In this document: positions 16,887-25,573 of the stretch, one piece after another
How positions within the stretch are numbered: the stretch's first letter is position 1
How the letters are laid out: the number at the start of each line of letters is the position of its first letter
Origin: DATEHQ01 sp035279525
Lineage (GTDB): Bacteria > Chloroflexota > Dormibacteria > Dormibacterales > Dormibacteraceae
Length of the DNA: 56,072 nt
Assembly: GCA_035279525.1 (NCBI GenBank)
Contig: DATEHQ010000155.1
Location: forward strand, 1 to 56,072
Direction: 5' to 3'
Program-made: the position numbers and the translations under genes
The notes under the pieces: generated by a model
What the model was told of the DNA's origin: nothing
The model's database searches: none
What the model saw: the letters and a program-made list of their open reading frames with translations, nothing else

Positions 16887-19171
16887 CCAGGCTTCGACCG
16901 TCCCAGGAGTCTGTGGAGCCGTGACGGGGTGATCGGGACCTCGTCGAGCGGGGTGGTGACACCAAGCTTGGTCAGTGCATTCTCGATCGCCGAGACGATG
17001 GCGGCGGGAGCCGGAATCGTCGCGCTCTCGCCGGCGCCCTTGAACCCCTGAGGGTTGCCGAAGACCTCGGATTCGACCTTGATCATCTCCGGCACGACAG
17101 CAACCTCGTTCGCGCTTGGAATGAGGTAGTCGATGAAGCTCGGGGTCACGAACGTCCCGTCTGGTTGATAGACGGCCTCCTCGAGCAAGGCGTAACCGAG
17201 GCCGTGCGCGTACCCGCCATGCAGCTGGCCCTCGACGAGCAGCGGGTTGATCGACCTGCCGGAATCGTGGGCGATCACGTAGCGTGCCAGCTTCACCGCG
17301 CCATCCTCGGGGTCGAGCTCGACGACCGCGGCGTGGCAGGCGCTTGCATACGCGGGCATCGCCTTGAACGTCTCCGCTGTCTCGAGAGGACCGTCGCGCA
17401 GGATTTCCGCGAGCGCGACCAACCGGCCGGGGGCGCCCATCACGTGCACGCCGGTGGACGTCAGCAGCACGTCGGCCGGCGCGGCTTCGAGCAGCTCGGC
17501 GCCCATCTCGATGAGCCTCGTCCGGGCCGACGCGGCCGCGAGCGCGCTTGCGTTGCCCACCTCGAAGGCAGACCTGCTCGCCGCCGTGACCGCCGCACGC
17601 GGCACAGTGTCGGTGTCGCCCGCGATCACTCGCACCCTCTCCAGCGGCCAGCCGAGCGAGGTGGCGACCACCTGCGCAAACGACGTCTCGTGGCCCTGGC
17701 CGCCAGGTGTGGACCCCAGTCGCGCCACGACCGTTCCGTCCGCGTGTACGGCGATGCGAGCCTCCTCCCCCGCGCCGATGCCGGTCCTCTCGACCGACAG
17801 TGAGACGCCGACGCCGGCGTGAGGGGCGGCCTTCTCTTTTTCGACCGCCGCCGCGACGCGCTCGAGCAGCGCGGCGTAGTCACCACCGTCGTAGACGACG
17901 CCTGTCAGCCCGGTCTCGTACGGCATCGCCTCGACAGGGACCAGGTTGCGGCGGCGCACCTCGACCGGGTCGAGGCCGAGTCTCGCGGCGATCCGGTCCA
18001 TGGTGCGCTCGATCGCGAAGTTGCCGACCTCCCGTCCCCCACCACGGATGAAGCCCGTCGGCGCGGTGTTGGTGTAGACGAGGTCGATGTCCGCGCGATA
18101 GGCCGGCACGCGATACGCGCAGAGCAGGTGATTCGTGATCGTGATCACGACGGCGGCCCCCGGACCCGCATAGGCGCCGAGGTCGTGAAGCAGGTGCGCC
18201 TTGAGCCCGAGCAGTCGACCCTTCTCGTCGACCGCGGCCTCCACCTCCAGGGTGTCCCCATGCGCCTGCATCGACGACGCGGTGTCCTCGCTCCGGCCGG
18301 CCACCCACTGCACCGGACGCGCCAGCCTTCGCGCGAGGGCCGCGACCAGCACCTCCTCCGGGTACGTCGCGCCCTTCGGTCCGAATCCGCCGCCGACGTT
18401 CTCCGCGCGCACTCGGACGCGAGCCGCCTGCAGGCCCAGCATCTCCGCGACGCGGTCGCGCACTCCGTGCACCCACTGCGTCGACGTCCAGACCTCCAGG
18501 CGTTCCGAATCGGCGTCCCACACGGCGCTGCAGGCTCTTGGCTCGAGGTAGCCGCCCGAGACGCGCGCCATCCGGTACGAGTGACGTTCGACCAGCGCCG
18601 CGTGCGCGAACGCCGTGTCGATTTCGCCGAACTCGCGGACCAGACTGCCGGCGACGTTGCCGTGATGCGGAGGGTGGACGTCTGGAGCGCCGGCGGCGAT
18701 CGCCGCCGAGACATCGGACACCGCGGCGAGCGTTTCGTACGAGATCTCGACGGCCGCGCTCGCGTCCGCGGCCAGGTACGCGTCCTCGGCCACGACGACG
18801 GCCACCGGTTCGCCGACATAGCGGACCCGATCGCGTGCCAGGACGCGTCTGCCCACCAGGTGCACGTCCGGAAATGAGGCATCCACCATGGCACCGCGAA
18901 TCTCGTCGAGGTCGCCTACGGCGAACGCGCCGACGACTCCTGGCATCGAACGCGCCGCCGCAAGATCGACAGCCGACAGGACCCCATGAGGCACCGTCGA
19001 CCGGGCCACCGACATGTGCAGCATCCGCGGCAGGTGCACGTCGCTCGTGTAGCGGCCCTGGCCCTGCACGAGTGGCAGGTCTTCGCGGCGGCGCATGGGC
19101 CGCCCCACGTATGAATGCTCTTCCGGCGGGCTGTCTGTCCCCTTCACCTCATCCGGCGCCGGCCCAGTCAC
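16883..19171 (-). CDS. Lone xanthine dehydrogenase/CO dehydrogenase-family large subunit
   Basis: This 762-residue molybdopterin-binding subunit has GRPMRRREDLPLVQGQGRYTSDV at the front (typical of the CoxL-like superfamily), GGGFGPKG, FIRGGGREVG in the active-site loop position, and GFKGAGESA with E715 as the likely catalytic base. It is not form I CO dehydrogenase (no AYRCSFR). No 2Fe-2S or FAD subunit is adjacent, so it must borrow those at 7792-9122 or use the GMC/gluconate-dehydrogenase-like partners upstream. The start is GTG 19171 (overlapping the GMC gene by 23 nt) or GTG 19147. It ends the GntR-controlled minus-strand operon. Confidence 0.88.
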   Translation of the reverse strand: MTGPAPDEVKGTDSPPEEHSYVGRPMRRREDLPLVQGQGRYTSDVHLPRMLHMSVARSTVPHGVLSAVDLAAARSMPGVVGAFAVGDLDEIRGAMVDASFPDVHLVGRRVLARDRVRYVGEPVAVVVAEDAYLAADASAAVEISYETLAAVSDVSAAIAAGAPDVHPPHHGNVAGSLVREFGEIDTAFAHAALVERHSYRMARVSGGYLEPRACSAVWDADSERLEVWTSTQWVHGVRDRVAEMLGLQAARVRVRAENVGGGFGPKGATYPEEVLVAALARRLARPVQWVAGRSEDTASSMQAHGDTLEVEAAVDEKGRLLGLKAHLLHDLGAYAGPGAAVVITITNHLLCAYRVPAYRADIDLVYTNTAPTGFIRGGGREVGNFAIERTMDRIAARLGLDPVEVRRRNLVPVEAMPYETGLTGVVYDGGDYAALLERVAAAVEKEKAAPHAGVGVSLSVERTGIGAGEEARIAVHADGTVVARLGSTPGGQGHETSFAQVVATSLGWPLERVRVIAGDTDTVPRAAVTAASRSAFEVGNASALAAASARTRLIEMGAELLEAAPADVLLTSTGVHVMGAPGRLVALAEILRDGPLETAETFKAMPAYASACHAAVVELDPEDGAVKLARYVIAHDSGRSINPLLVEGQLHGGYAHGLGYALLEEAVYQPDGTFVTPSFIDYLIPSANEVAVVPEMIKVESEVFGNPQGFKGAGESATIPAPAAIVSAIENALTKLGVTTPLDEVPITPSRLHRLLGRSKPG

Positions 19172-20753
19172 GTCGCCGGTCCCAGATCTGGTCTGCGCAG
19201 CGCAGGGCGAGGGCCTGGATCGTATGGCTGGGGTTGACCGCGGCGCTCGTGGGCATGCTGCTGCTGTCGGCGATGAAGAGATTGGGCACGTCGTGGGCGC
19301 GGTGACCGCCGTCGGTCACGGACGTCCGAGGGTCGGCGCCCATGCGGGCCGTCCCGAGCAGATGCCAGCCCCAGATGGGCGCCAGCCCGAAATCGCGCAC
19401 GCTCTTCGCCCCGGCTGCATCGAGGACCTGGCGCGCGTGCGCGATCATGTCGGCTCCCAGCCGGCGGCTGTTCTCGTTCAGCTCGTGGTGCGTGGTCACG
19501 CCAGGGAGGCCGAAAGCGTCGAGGTGGGCCCAGTCCAGCTCCACCCGGTTGCTCTCCTCGGGCAGGTCCTCGCCGCACATGTAGAGCGAGATCTCGTGGT
19601 TGATCCGCTCGTCGAAAGCCCGGTGATGGCCGGAACCCCATGGGGCGGTCTGCAGCGCGAGGTTCAGCGGTGACCAGCCCCGACATCCGCTGAGCACGAA
19701 CCCCCGAACGTAATCGCGCGCCGGATCGGTCTCGTAGAACTGACGCGTCGAGACAGTGCCGCCCCAGGTGCCCTCCCATCCGTCGACCGGCTCGTCGAAC
19801 AGGCCGCTGGCGAAGCTCTGCACGTGGACCATGAGGTTCTTGCCCACCATCCCGCTGGAGTTGGCAAGCCCGTCGGGGTGCGTCGCCGAGCTCGACATCA
19901 GCAGCAGGCGGGGGGTGCCGATGCCACCGCACGCGATCACGGTCACCGCCGCCCGCGCTTCGCGTACCACCCCGTCCTGGTCGTAGTAGCGCGCGCCGGC
20001 GGCGCGGCCGTCAGGCGCGAGAATGATCTCGCGCACGCGCGAATTGGTGCGCAGATCGACTCCATTCTCGAGCGCGCCAGGCCAGTAGGTGAGGTCGGCC
20101 GTGGACAGGGACTTCTGCGTGCAACCGAACGTGCACCAGCCCATGTTGGTGCAGGCCGGGCGGCCGCGATAGTCACTGGTCGTGATCGACTGCTCGGTCG
20201 GCCACCAGTACCAGCCGAGCTTCTCGTAGGCGTCGATCAGCAGCTCGCCCGGACGCCCGATGGGGGCGGGCGGGTTCGGCAGCGGCTCGCGAGGCGGACC
20301 GCAAGGGTCGCCGGCCAGGCCCGCGACGCCGACCTCCGCTTCGTTGATGGCGTAGTACGGCGAGAGCGCCTCGTAGTCGTAGGGCCAATCCATACCGACT
20401 CCGTCGAGAGTGCGCACCCGGAAATCAGAGGGCGCCATGCGCCAGTAGTTGCCGGCGAAGCCGATCTGGCTGCCCCCGACAGCGTTGTACATGTAGATGT
20501 CCACCGGGTCTGCGCCCTCGCTGCTCACGGGGTAATCGGCGGGCCAGCGGCGCACGTTTGGATTCGCCGCCCAGAACCGCCGGCCGCGAACCTCCCAGTC
20601 GACGTGGGCCTTGGGCAGGCGGTCGCGGTCGACCCAGTCGCCCTGCTCGAGGCACACCACCTTCGCGCCCTTCCCCGACAGCCGCTTGCACAGCGCCGCG
20701 CCGGCGGCGCCGGCGCCGACCACCAGCACATCCGCCGCGGGTTCGCGGCTCAT
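19149..20753 (-). CDS. GMC-family oxidoreductase
   Basis: This 534-residue flavoprotein has a Rossmann FAD motif near the N-terminus (VLVVGAGAAGAALCKRLSG). The C-terminal catalytic region has WGWHLLGTARMG and the NPSHTIQALA segment with the His that abstracts a proton in GMC enzymes. It is closest in style to the large subunit of gluconate 2-dehydrogenase-like enzymes that oxidise sugars or polyols. No Tat signal is visible, so it is probably cytosolic. It overlaps the upstream gene for the matching small subunit by ATGA, which supports a two-subunit dehydrogenase. No cytochrome subunit is present, so its electron acceptor is unknown. Confidence 0.88.
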   Translation of the reverse strand: MSREPAADVLVVGAGAAGAALCKRLSGKGAKVVCLEQGDWVDRDRLPKAHVDWEVRGRRFWAANPNVRRWPADYPVSSEGADPVDIYMYNAVGGSQIGFAGNYWRMAPSDFRVRTLDGVGMDWPYDYEALSPYYAINEAEVGVAGLAGDPCGPPREPLPNPPAPIGRPGELLIDAYEKLGWYWWPTEQSITTSDYRGRPACTNMGWCTFGCTQKSLSTADLTYWPGALENGVDLRTNSRVREIILAPDGRAAGARYYDQDGVVREARAAVTVIACGGIGTPRLLLMSSSATHPDGLANSSGMVGKNLMVHVQSFASGLFDEPVDGWEGTWGGTVSTRQFYETDPARDYVRGFVLSGCRGWSPLNLALQTAPWGSGHHRAFDERINHEISLYMCGEDLPEESNRVELDWAHLDAFGLPGVTTHHELNENSRRLGADMIAHARQVLDAAGAKSVRDFGLAPIWGWHLLGTARMGADPRTSVTDGGHRAHDVPNLFIADSSSMPTSAAVNPSHTIQALALRCADQIWDRRRDWAGAG

Positions 20754-21346
20754 GCCTTCATCTCTTTCGCGGCATCGACACCGCGATAGCGGGGCGGAAG
20801 CGCGCGCACGCGTTGCAGGCGCGAGGCGTCGAAGGGCGCCATCACGGTGCCCGTCATGGGGACCATCCCACGCCAGCCGTTCTCCGTTTCCATCGCGGCC
20901 AGCACGTCCGGATGTCCGTAGTAGGACTCATAGGTGAAGTCGCTGACCATGCTGAACGCGTCGCTGTCGTCGACCGCCTGGAACTGGCGCAGCACCTGCT
21001 CGCGCTGCTCGGCGCCGCACCGGGTGAAGGAGTGGCCTGTCAATTCGAGCGCGAGGCTCTCCACGCGGTCGATCGCGTGGAAGAGCGCTGGGCGCAGCAC
21101 CGGGACGAGGTGCACCGTGGCGTCGATGTACTCGGCCGCGCCCACGCTGCCGGCATCGGGCCTGCGCCCGGCGGCCGGGATCAGGGCGGCGGTCCAGGCC
21201 GTGAGAATCGCGGCACGCGACGGGTCGAGGACCACGAAATCGCGCGGCTCGCCGACAGGGACCTCGGCCCGGCCGACCTCGAGGCGGTAGTCGGGGCGGC
21301 TAGATTGCGCGACCTCGTGCCTGCCCTGCTTCCTGTCGTACGCCAT
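20750..21346 (-). CDS. Gluconate 2-dehydrogenase subunit 3-like protein
   Basis: This 198-residue protein resembles the gamma subunit that accompanies GMC-type dehydrogenases, with an SDFTYESYYGHPDV segment and the preceding helical region. In other systems the subunit helps fold, export or stabilise the flavin subunit. Here no Tat or Sec signal is obvious. It is the first gene of a three-gene minus-strand operon, coupled to the GMC gene by ATGA. A GntR-type operator lies about 70 bp upstream. Confidence 0.75.
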   Translation of the reverse strand: MAYDRKQGRHEVAQSSRPDYRLEVGRAEVPVGEPRDFVVLDPSRAAILTAWTAALIPAAGRRPDAGSVGAAEYIDATVHLVPVLRPALFHAIDRVESLALELTGHSFTRCGAEQREQVLRQFQAVDDSDAFSMVSDFTYESYYGHPDVLAAMETENGWRGMVPMTGTVMAPFDASRLQRVRALPPRYRGVDAAKEMKA

Positions 21347-21384
21347 CTCGCCCTCCCTCGAAGCACGACGCTCCGGCGCTCAAC

Positions 21385-21414
21385 TTGACGCTCCCTCAGG
21401 CGGGCTTCCATAAT
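21385..21414 (+). promoter_or_regulatory. Probable promoter of the Liv transporter operon
   Basis: TTGACG (21385-21390) and CATAAT (21409-21414) are separated by 18 bp, close to the sigma-70 consensus. The GntR-type palindrome begins at the last base of the -10 and covers the expected transcription start, consistent with repression. Confidence 0.55.
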
Positions 21415-21431
21415 AGGTAATCGATTATGTC
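21414..21431. promoter_or_regulatory. Candidate GntR operator, site 3
   Basis: TAGGTAATCGATTATGTC keeps the TAATCGAT core and matches the site before gntR at 14 of 18 positions. It lies between the GMC/molybdenum operon (minus) and the Liv transporter operon (plus). Confidence 0.55.
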
Positions 21432-21499
21432 TGTGATGGCGTGAGCGAGGGAAGGACGCTCCGCCGCGCGAACCCCAGACCTTCCACAGGGGAGGAGTC

Positions 21500-22816
21500 A
21501 TGATCCAGAGTTCCGGGTTGCGCGGCAGGCTCTCGGCTCTGGCCGTGGCCGTCTTGGCGGTCGCGGTCGGGGCCTGCGGAAACTCCACCCCCGGCGGGGG
21601 CGGGCAGCTCGCGGCGCAGCCGTCCGGCGACATCACGTTCGGGAGCGACAGCTCGTTCACCGGCGCGAACGCCTTCTTCGGGCAGGAGCAGATCGCCGGC
21701 TGCTACACGGCGGTCAGCCTCATCAACCAGAACGGAGGAATCCTCGGCCACAAGGCGCACTGCCAGGTGATCGACAATCGCAACGACCCGGCGGACGGGG
21801 TCGCCGCGGCCACCAAGGCGGTGGCGACGATCACCAACCTCGAAGGCACGCTCGGACCCGGAGGCGTCGCGACGGCGACCGAGCCGATTTACGAGGCGGC
21901 CAAGATCACGATGATGGCTGACACCGGGGACTCGGCCTTCAACCAGACCCATGACAAGTACTTCTGGCGGATCACGCCGCCCGACAGCGCGGGCGGCTTC
22001 GCTCTAGCGGCCTGGGCGCTGAAGCAGGGCTACAAGACCGCGGCCGCGGTGTTCGGCAGCGACACCACCGCCCAGACCAGCGTTCCGACCCTCGTCTCCG
22101 GGTTCAAGAAGGGCGGCGGCAACATGGCCCTCAACCTGGGCGTCACCGAAGACCAGCCCTCGTACCAGACCGAGGCCGCCCGGATGGTGGCCGCACACCC
22201 CCAGGCCATCTTCACAGAGGCCGACCCGCAGACCGACGCCACCTTCTTCAAGGCCTTCCTGCAGCTCAACGGCGGCCAGATGGTGCCGATCATCGGCACG
22301 GCGCCGACGATCTCGGCGGACTGGGCGAAGGCCGTCGGCGACGCGATCGGGACCGCCAACCTCGACAAGTACTATGTCGGCCTGCAGCCTTACGTCGCCG
22401 CGGCGGGACCGTCCTGGAACGTGTACAACACCGCCCTTCTGGCCGACACCACCGACGTCACGCAGCCGTCCAACCAGTGGTCGGCCGACGCGTACTCGAT
22501 GACCGACTACGACGGGATCAACCTGATGGCGCTGGCGATGCTCGCCACGAAGTCCGTGGTGCCTGTCGACTACAACAGCCACATCATCGACGTGGCCAAC
22601 CCGGGCTCCGGCAAGACCGACGTCCACTCTTTCGCCGAGGGGAAGGCGGCGCTCGCCGCGGGAAAGAGCATCCGCTACATCGGCGCGGGGGGCGCGGTGA
22701 ACTTCGACCAGTACCACAACTACGGCGGAGACTTCAGCGCCAACGGCTACGACTCGAGCGGCAACCAGACCACGGCTGGAGTCGTCACCGCCGCCGACAT
22801 CCTGAAGCTGCACTAA
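21500..22816 (+). CDS. Branched-chain amino acid-type ABC transporter substrate-binding lipoprotein
   Basis: This 438-residue LivJ/LivK-like protein has an N-terminal signal ending in a lipobox (AVGAC, Cys near 26) and a Gly-rich linker. The receptor-family fold is indicated by DITFGSDSSFTGANAFFGQEQ, then LINQNGGILGHK and VIDNRNDPADGVAA, the usual ligand-pocket segments. It is the first gene of a transporter operon with two permeases and two ATPases. Liv-type systems in catabolic clusters often import aromatic acids, amides or other small carboxylates rather than leucine, so the ligand is open. The ATG follows a GGGGAGGAG ribosome site. Confidence 0.92.
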   Translation: MIQSSGLRGRLSALAVAVLAVAVGACGNSTPGGGGQLAAQPSGDITFGSDSSFTGANAFFGQEQIAGCYTAVSLINQNGGILGHKAHCQVIDNRNDPADGVAAATKAVATITNLEGTLGPGGVATATEPIYEAAKITMMADTGDSAFNQTHDKYFWRITPPDSAGGFALAAWALKQGYKTAAAVFGSDTTAQTSVPTLVSGFKKGGGNMALNLGVTEDQPSYQTEAARMVAAHPQAIFTEADPQTDATFFKAFLQLNGGQMVPIIGTAPTISADWAKAVGDAIGTANLDKYYVGLQPYVAAAGPSWNVYNTALLADTTDVTQPSNQWSADAYSMTDYDGINLMALAMLATKSVVPVDYNSHIIDVANPGSGKTDVHSFAEGKAALAAGKSIRYIGAGGAVNFDQYHNYGGDFSANGYDSSGNQTTAGVVTAADILKLH

Positions 22817-22881
22817 CCACCGCGGCGATGACCGCGAGCCGAACCATGGTGCCCGCAGACGGCGTGCGATCCTACTGACCC

Positions 22882-23769
22882 GTGGACCTGATCCCGGTGT
22901 TCATCGGTTTCGGGCTGGTCACCACCGCGGTGCTGGCGATCGCCTCGGTCGGCTTCACGCTGCAGTACGCGGTCACCAACGTGCTGAACCTGGCCTACGG
23001 CGAGGTGATGACGATCGGTGCGCTCACGGCTTACGTGATCAACCACAGGGGAGGGAGCATCTGGCTGGGCCTGGTGGCCGGCGCCATCGCCTCCGCCGTG
23101 GCGTCTCTGCTCCTGAACCGGTTCATCTTCGGGCCCTTCGCGCGGCGGGGGCTGAAGCTCTTCGGCATGGTGGTCGTGGCCATCGCCGTCAGCCTGATCA
23201 TCGCCAACGGCCTGCTGATCGTCGCGGGAGCGTCGAACTTCAGCTACAGGTTCGACCCAGGACCGACGTTCACCGGCCTGGGCATGATCCTCACCACCCA
23301 GCAGCTGATCGTGATCGGGATCGCGGTGGTGGCGATGATCGCGGTCAGGATCCTGCTCGCGGGCACCAAGCTCGGCCGCGCCATGCGAGCCACCGCGACC
23401 GATGAATCACTGGCGCGCGCATGCGGCATCCCGATCCGCCGCATCACGGACATCGCCTGGTTGATCTCCGGCGCCCTGTGCGGGATCGCCGGAGTCGTGC
23501 TCGGCATGTCGGTCACCGGGTGGGGCGTCTTCACGGGGCAGGGGCTGCTGATCACGATCGTGGCGGCCGCCGTGGTCGGCGGCATCGGGCAGCCCTATGG
23601 GGCGATGCTCGGCGCTCTTCTGCTCGGCATGGCGACCACGCTGGTGGCCGGATACTTCAATCCCCAGTACACCGACGTGACCGCGTTCGTGATCCTCGTC
23701 CTCTTCCTTCTCTTCCGGCCGCAGGGAATCCTGGCCGACGTGGTCGCCCAGCGCGAGGTCGTGGCTTGA
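22882..23769 (+). CDS. livH: Liv-type ABC transporter permease (LivH)
   Basis: This 295-residue membrane protein has about eight hydrophobic segments and the LivH hallmarks: TNVLNLAYGEVMTIGA near the front, LGRAMRATATDESLARACGI in the cytoplasmic coupling loop, and LISGALCGIAGVVLGMS plus VVGGIGQPYGAMLGALLLG later. The start is GTG 22882, 65 bp after the binding-protein gene. It is translationally coupled to the second permease, whose TTG start overlaps its stop (TTGA). Confidence 0.92.
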   Translation: MDLIPVFIGFGLVTTAVLAIASVGFTLQYAVTNVLNLAYGEVMTIGALTAYVINHRGGSIWLGLVAGAIASAVASLLLNRFIFGPFARRGLKLFGMVVVAIAVSLIIANGLLIVAGASNFSYRFDPGPTFTGLGMILTTQQLIVIGIAVVAMIAVRILLAGTKLGRAMRATATDESLARACGIPIRRITDIAWLISGALCGIAGVVLGMSVTGWGVFTGQGLLITIVAAAVVGGIGQPYGAMLGALLLGMATTLVAGYFNPQYTDVTAFVILVLFLLFRPQGILADVVAQREVVA

Positions 23770-24791
23770 CCAGCGCCCAGGAGTACTACGTCACCCTGCT
23801 CCTGGTCTACCTCGGTGTGGACCTCATCGCCGCGCTCGGGCTCAACCTGCAGTTCGGGGTGACAGGCATCTTGAACTTCGCGTTCATCATCTTTCAGTCC
23901 GTGGGCGCGTATACGTACGCGCTGTTCACGCTGGGCGCCCCGGCTTCCGGCAACCTCGCGGGAGCCGGCTTCCAGACCTACTTCTGGGGTGCCACCCTTC
24001 CGTTTCCACTCCCCTACCTCGTCGCCACCGCCGCCGGCGCGCTTCTCTCGCTGCTGATCGGCGCGGTGATCCTTCCGCGCCTGCGCGGGGACTACCAGGC
24101 GATGGCGTTCCTGGTCATCTCGCTCATCGCCACCGGCGTGGTCACCAACCAGGTCGGATTGCTCAATGGCGCCAACGGCCTGTCGCTCGTGCCGAAGCCC
24201 CTGATGGACCAGCTCGGCCTGGGGCTCTTCGACTATGGGTGGTTCTACGCGGGCCTGACCGCTGTCTTCTGCGTGATCGCCTGGTGGGTCGTGCACCGCA
24301 TCACCTCGTCCCCGCTTGGCCGTGCTCTTCGCGCCGTGCGCGAGAACGATCAGGCGGCCCAGGCGCTGGGCAAGGACGTGCGGCGCCTGCGCATGCTCGC
24401 CTTCGTCGTGGGCGGCGGCCTCGCCGGGTTGAGCGGAGCGCTGCTCGTCGGTTTCATCAGCGCCTGGGCGCCGGGCAGCTGGACCTATGCCGAGACGTTC
24501 GTCTACGTGACGGCGGTCATCGTCGGCGGCTTCGGAAGCAACCTTGGCGTGATCATCGGAGTGCTGCTCGTGCCGATCGTCTTCGGTGAGCTGACGCGAT
24601 TCCTGCCGGACGTCGGCCAGGCGGGCTGGATCGACGCCGGCCAGCTGATCGTCTACGGCCTCCTCACGCTGGCCTTCCTCTGGTTCCGGCCGCGCGGGGT
24701 CTTTCCCGAACGCCGCGTCCGCTTCAAACGATCGGCCGTTGCCGGGGCAAGACCGGCCGGCACCCCGCGCTCGGGCGGCGCCGCGCCATAG
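23766..24791 (+). CDS. livM: Liv-type ABC transporter permease (LivM)
   Basis: This 341-residue permease has many hydrophobic segments. It carries GLNLQFGVTGILNFAFI near the front, the coupling-loop segment SPLGRALRAVRENDQAAQALGKDV, and VIVGGFGSNLGVIIGVLLVP near the end, all typical of LivM. The start is TTG 23766, which overlaps the LivH stop and gives the expected N-terminus (TSAQEYYVTLLLVYLG). The long upstream part of the open frame is a shadow of livH. Confidence 0.9.
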   Translation: MTSAQEYYVTLLLVYLGVDLIAALGLNLQFGVTGILNFAFIIFQSVGAYTYALFTLGAPASGNLAGAGFQTYFWGATLPFPLPYLVATAAGALLSLLIGAVILPRLRGDYQAMAFLVISLIATGVVTNQVGLLNGANGLSLVPKPLMDQLGLGLFDYGWFYAGLTAVFCVIAWWVVHRITSSPLGRALRAVRENDQAAQALGKDVRRLRMLAFVVGGGLAGLSGALLVGFISAWAPGSWTYAETFVYVTAVIVGGFGSNLGVIIGVLLVPIVFGELTRFLPDVGQAGWIDAGQLIVYGLLTLAFLWFRPRGVFPERRVRFKRSAVAGARPAGTPRSGGAAP

Positions 24792-24832
24792 ACGATTCGT
24801 CCGGCGTCCGCCATCCGGACGGCCTGCTCGCG

Positions 24833-25573
24833 GTGCGCGACCTGCACCGCGAGTTCGGCGGCGTGGTCGCGGTCGACGGCGTCTCGTTTGCGGTCCCGGC
24901 CGGCGCGATCGTCGGCCTGATCGGACCGAACGGAGCCGGCAAGTCGACTGTGATCGGCATGATCGGCGGAGCCATCAAGCCGAGCTCGGGCTCCGTCCTG
25001 CTGGACAGACGCGAGATCTCGGGACTCGCTCCTCACGAGATCGCTCGCCGCGGGTTGATCCGCACCTTTCAGCTGTCGGCGGAGTTTCCTCGGCTGACCG
25101 TGATGCAGAACCTGCTGGCCGGCGCCCCCCACCATCCCGGCGAGACTTTGCTCGGCGCCCTCGTCGGGAAAAGGATGTGGGGCGCCTACGAAGCGGAGCT
25201 GATCGACCGGGCGCGTGAGCTGCTCGAGCGCTTCAGGATGGCCGACAAGGAGGACGCCTATGCGGGGGATCTGAGCGGCGGCCAGCGACGCCTGCTCGAG
25301 GTGATGCGCGCGCTGATGGCCAGGCCGCGGCTGCTCCTGCTGGACGAGCCCACCGCCGGCGTCCACCCGTCGATGATCGGAGAGCTCGAGGGTCAGCTCG
25401 CCTCCCTGCGTGATGAAGGGCTGACCATGGTGATGGTCGAGCACGAGCTGGGCATCGTCGAGAGGCTCTGCAAGGTCGTCGTCGTCATGTCTCACGGAAA
25501 AGTGATCGCACAGGGCTCGCTCGCCGCCGTCCGGGCCGAGGCGCAGGTCAGGGAGGCTTACTTTGCGGGCTGA
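24833..25573 (+). CDS. livG: Liv-type ABC transporter ATPase (LivG)
   Basis: At least 246 residues are encoded. Walker A is GPNGAGKST, the Q-loop lies in RTFQLSAEF, the signature is LSGGQRRLLEV, Walker B is LLLLDEPTAGVHP, and the switch His is in MVEHELGIV. The first canonical start is GTG 24833, but the residues just upstream in frame (LLAV before RDLHREFGG) match the first strand usually found in LivG, so the real start may be further up: CTG 24824 or even ATA 24788, which overlaps the LivM stop. Its 3' end overlaps the livF start by 11 nt. Confidence 0.9.
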   Translation: MRDLHREFGGVVAVDGVSFAVPAGAIVGLIGPNGAGKSTVIGMIGGAIKPSSGSVLLDRREISGLAPHEIARRGLIRTFQLSAEFPRLTVMQNLLAGAPHHPGETLLGALVGKRMWGAYEAELIDRARELLERFRMADKEDAYAGDLSGGQRRLLEVMRALMARPRLLLLDEPTAGVHPSMIGELEGQLASLRDEGLTMVMVEHELGIVERLCKVVVVMSHGKVIAQGSLAAVRAEAQVREAYFAG

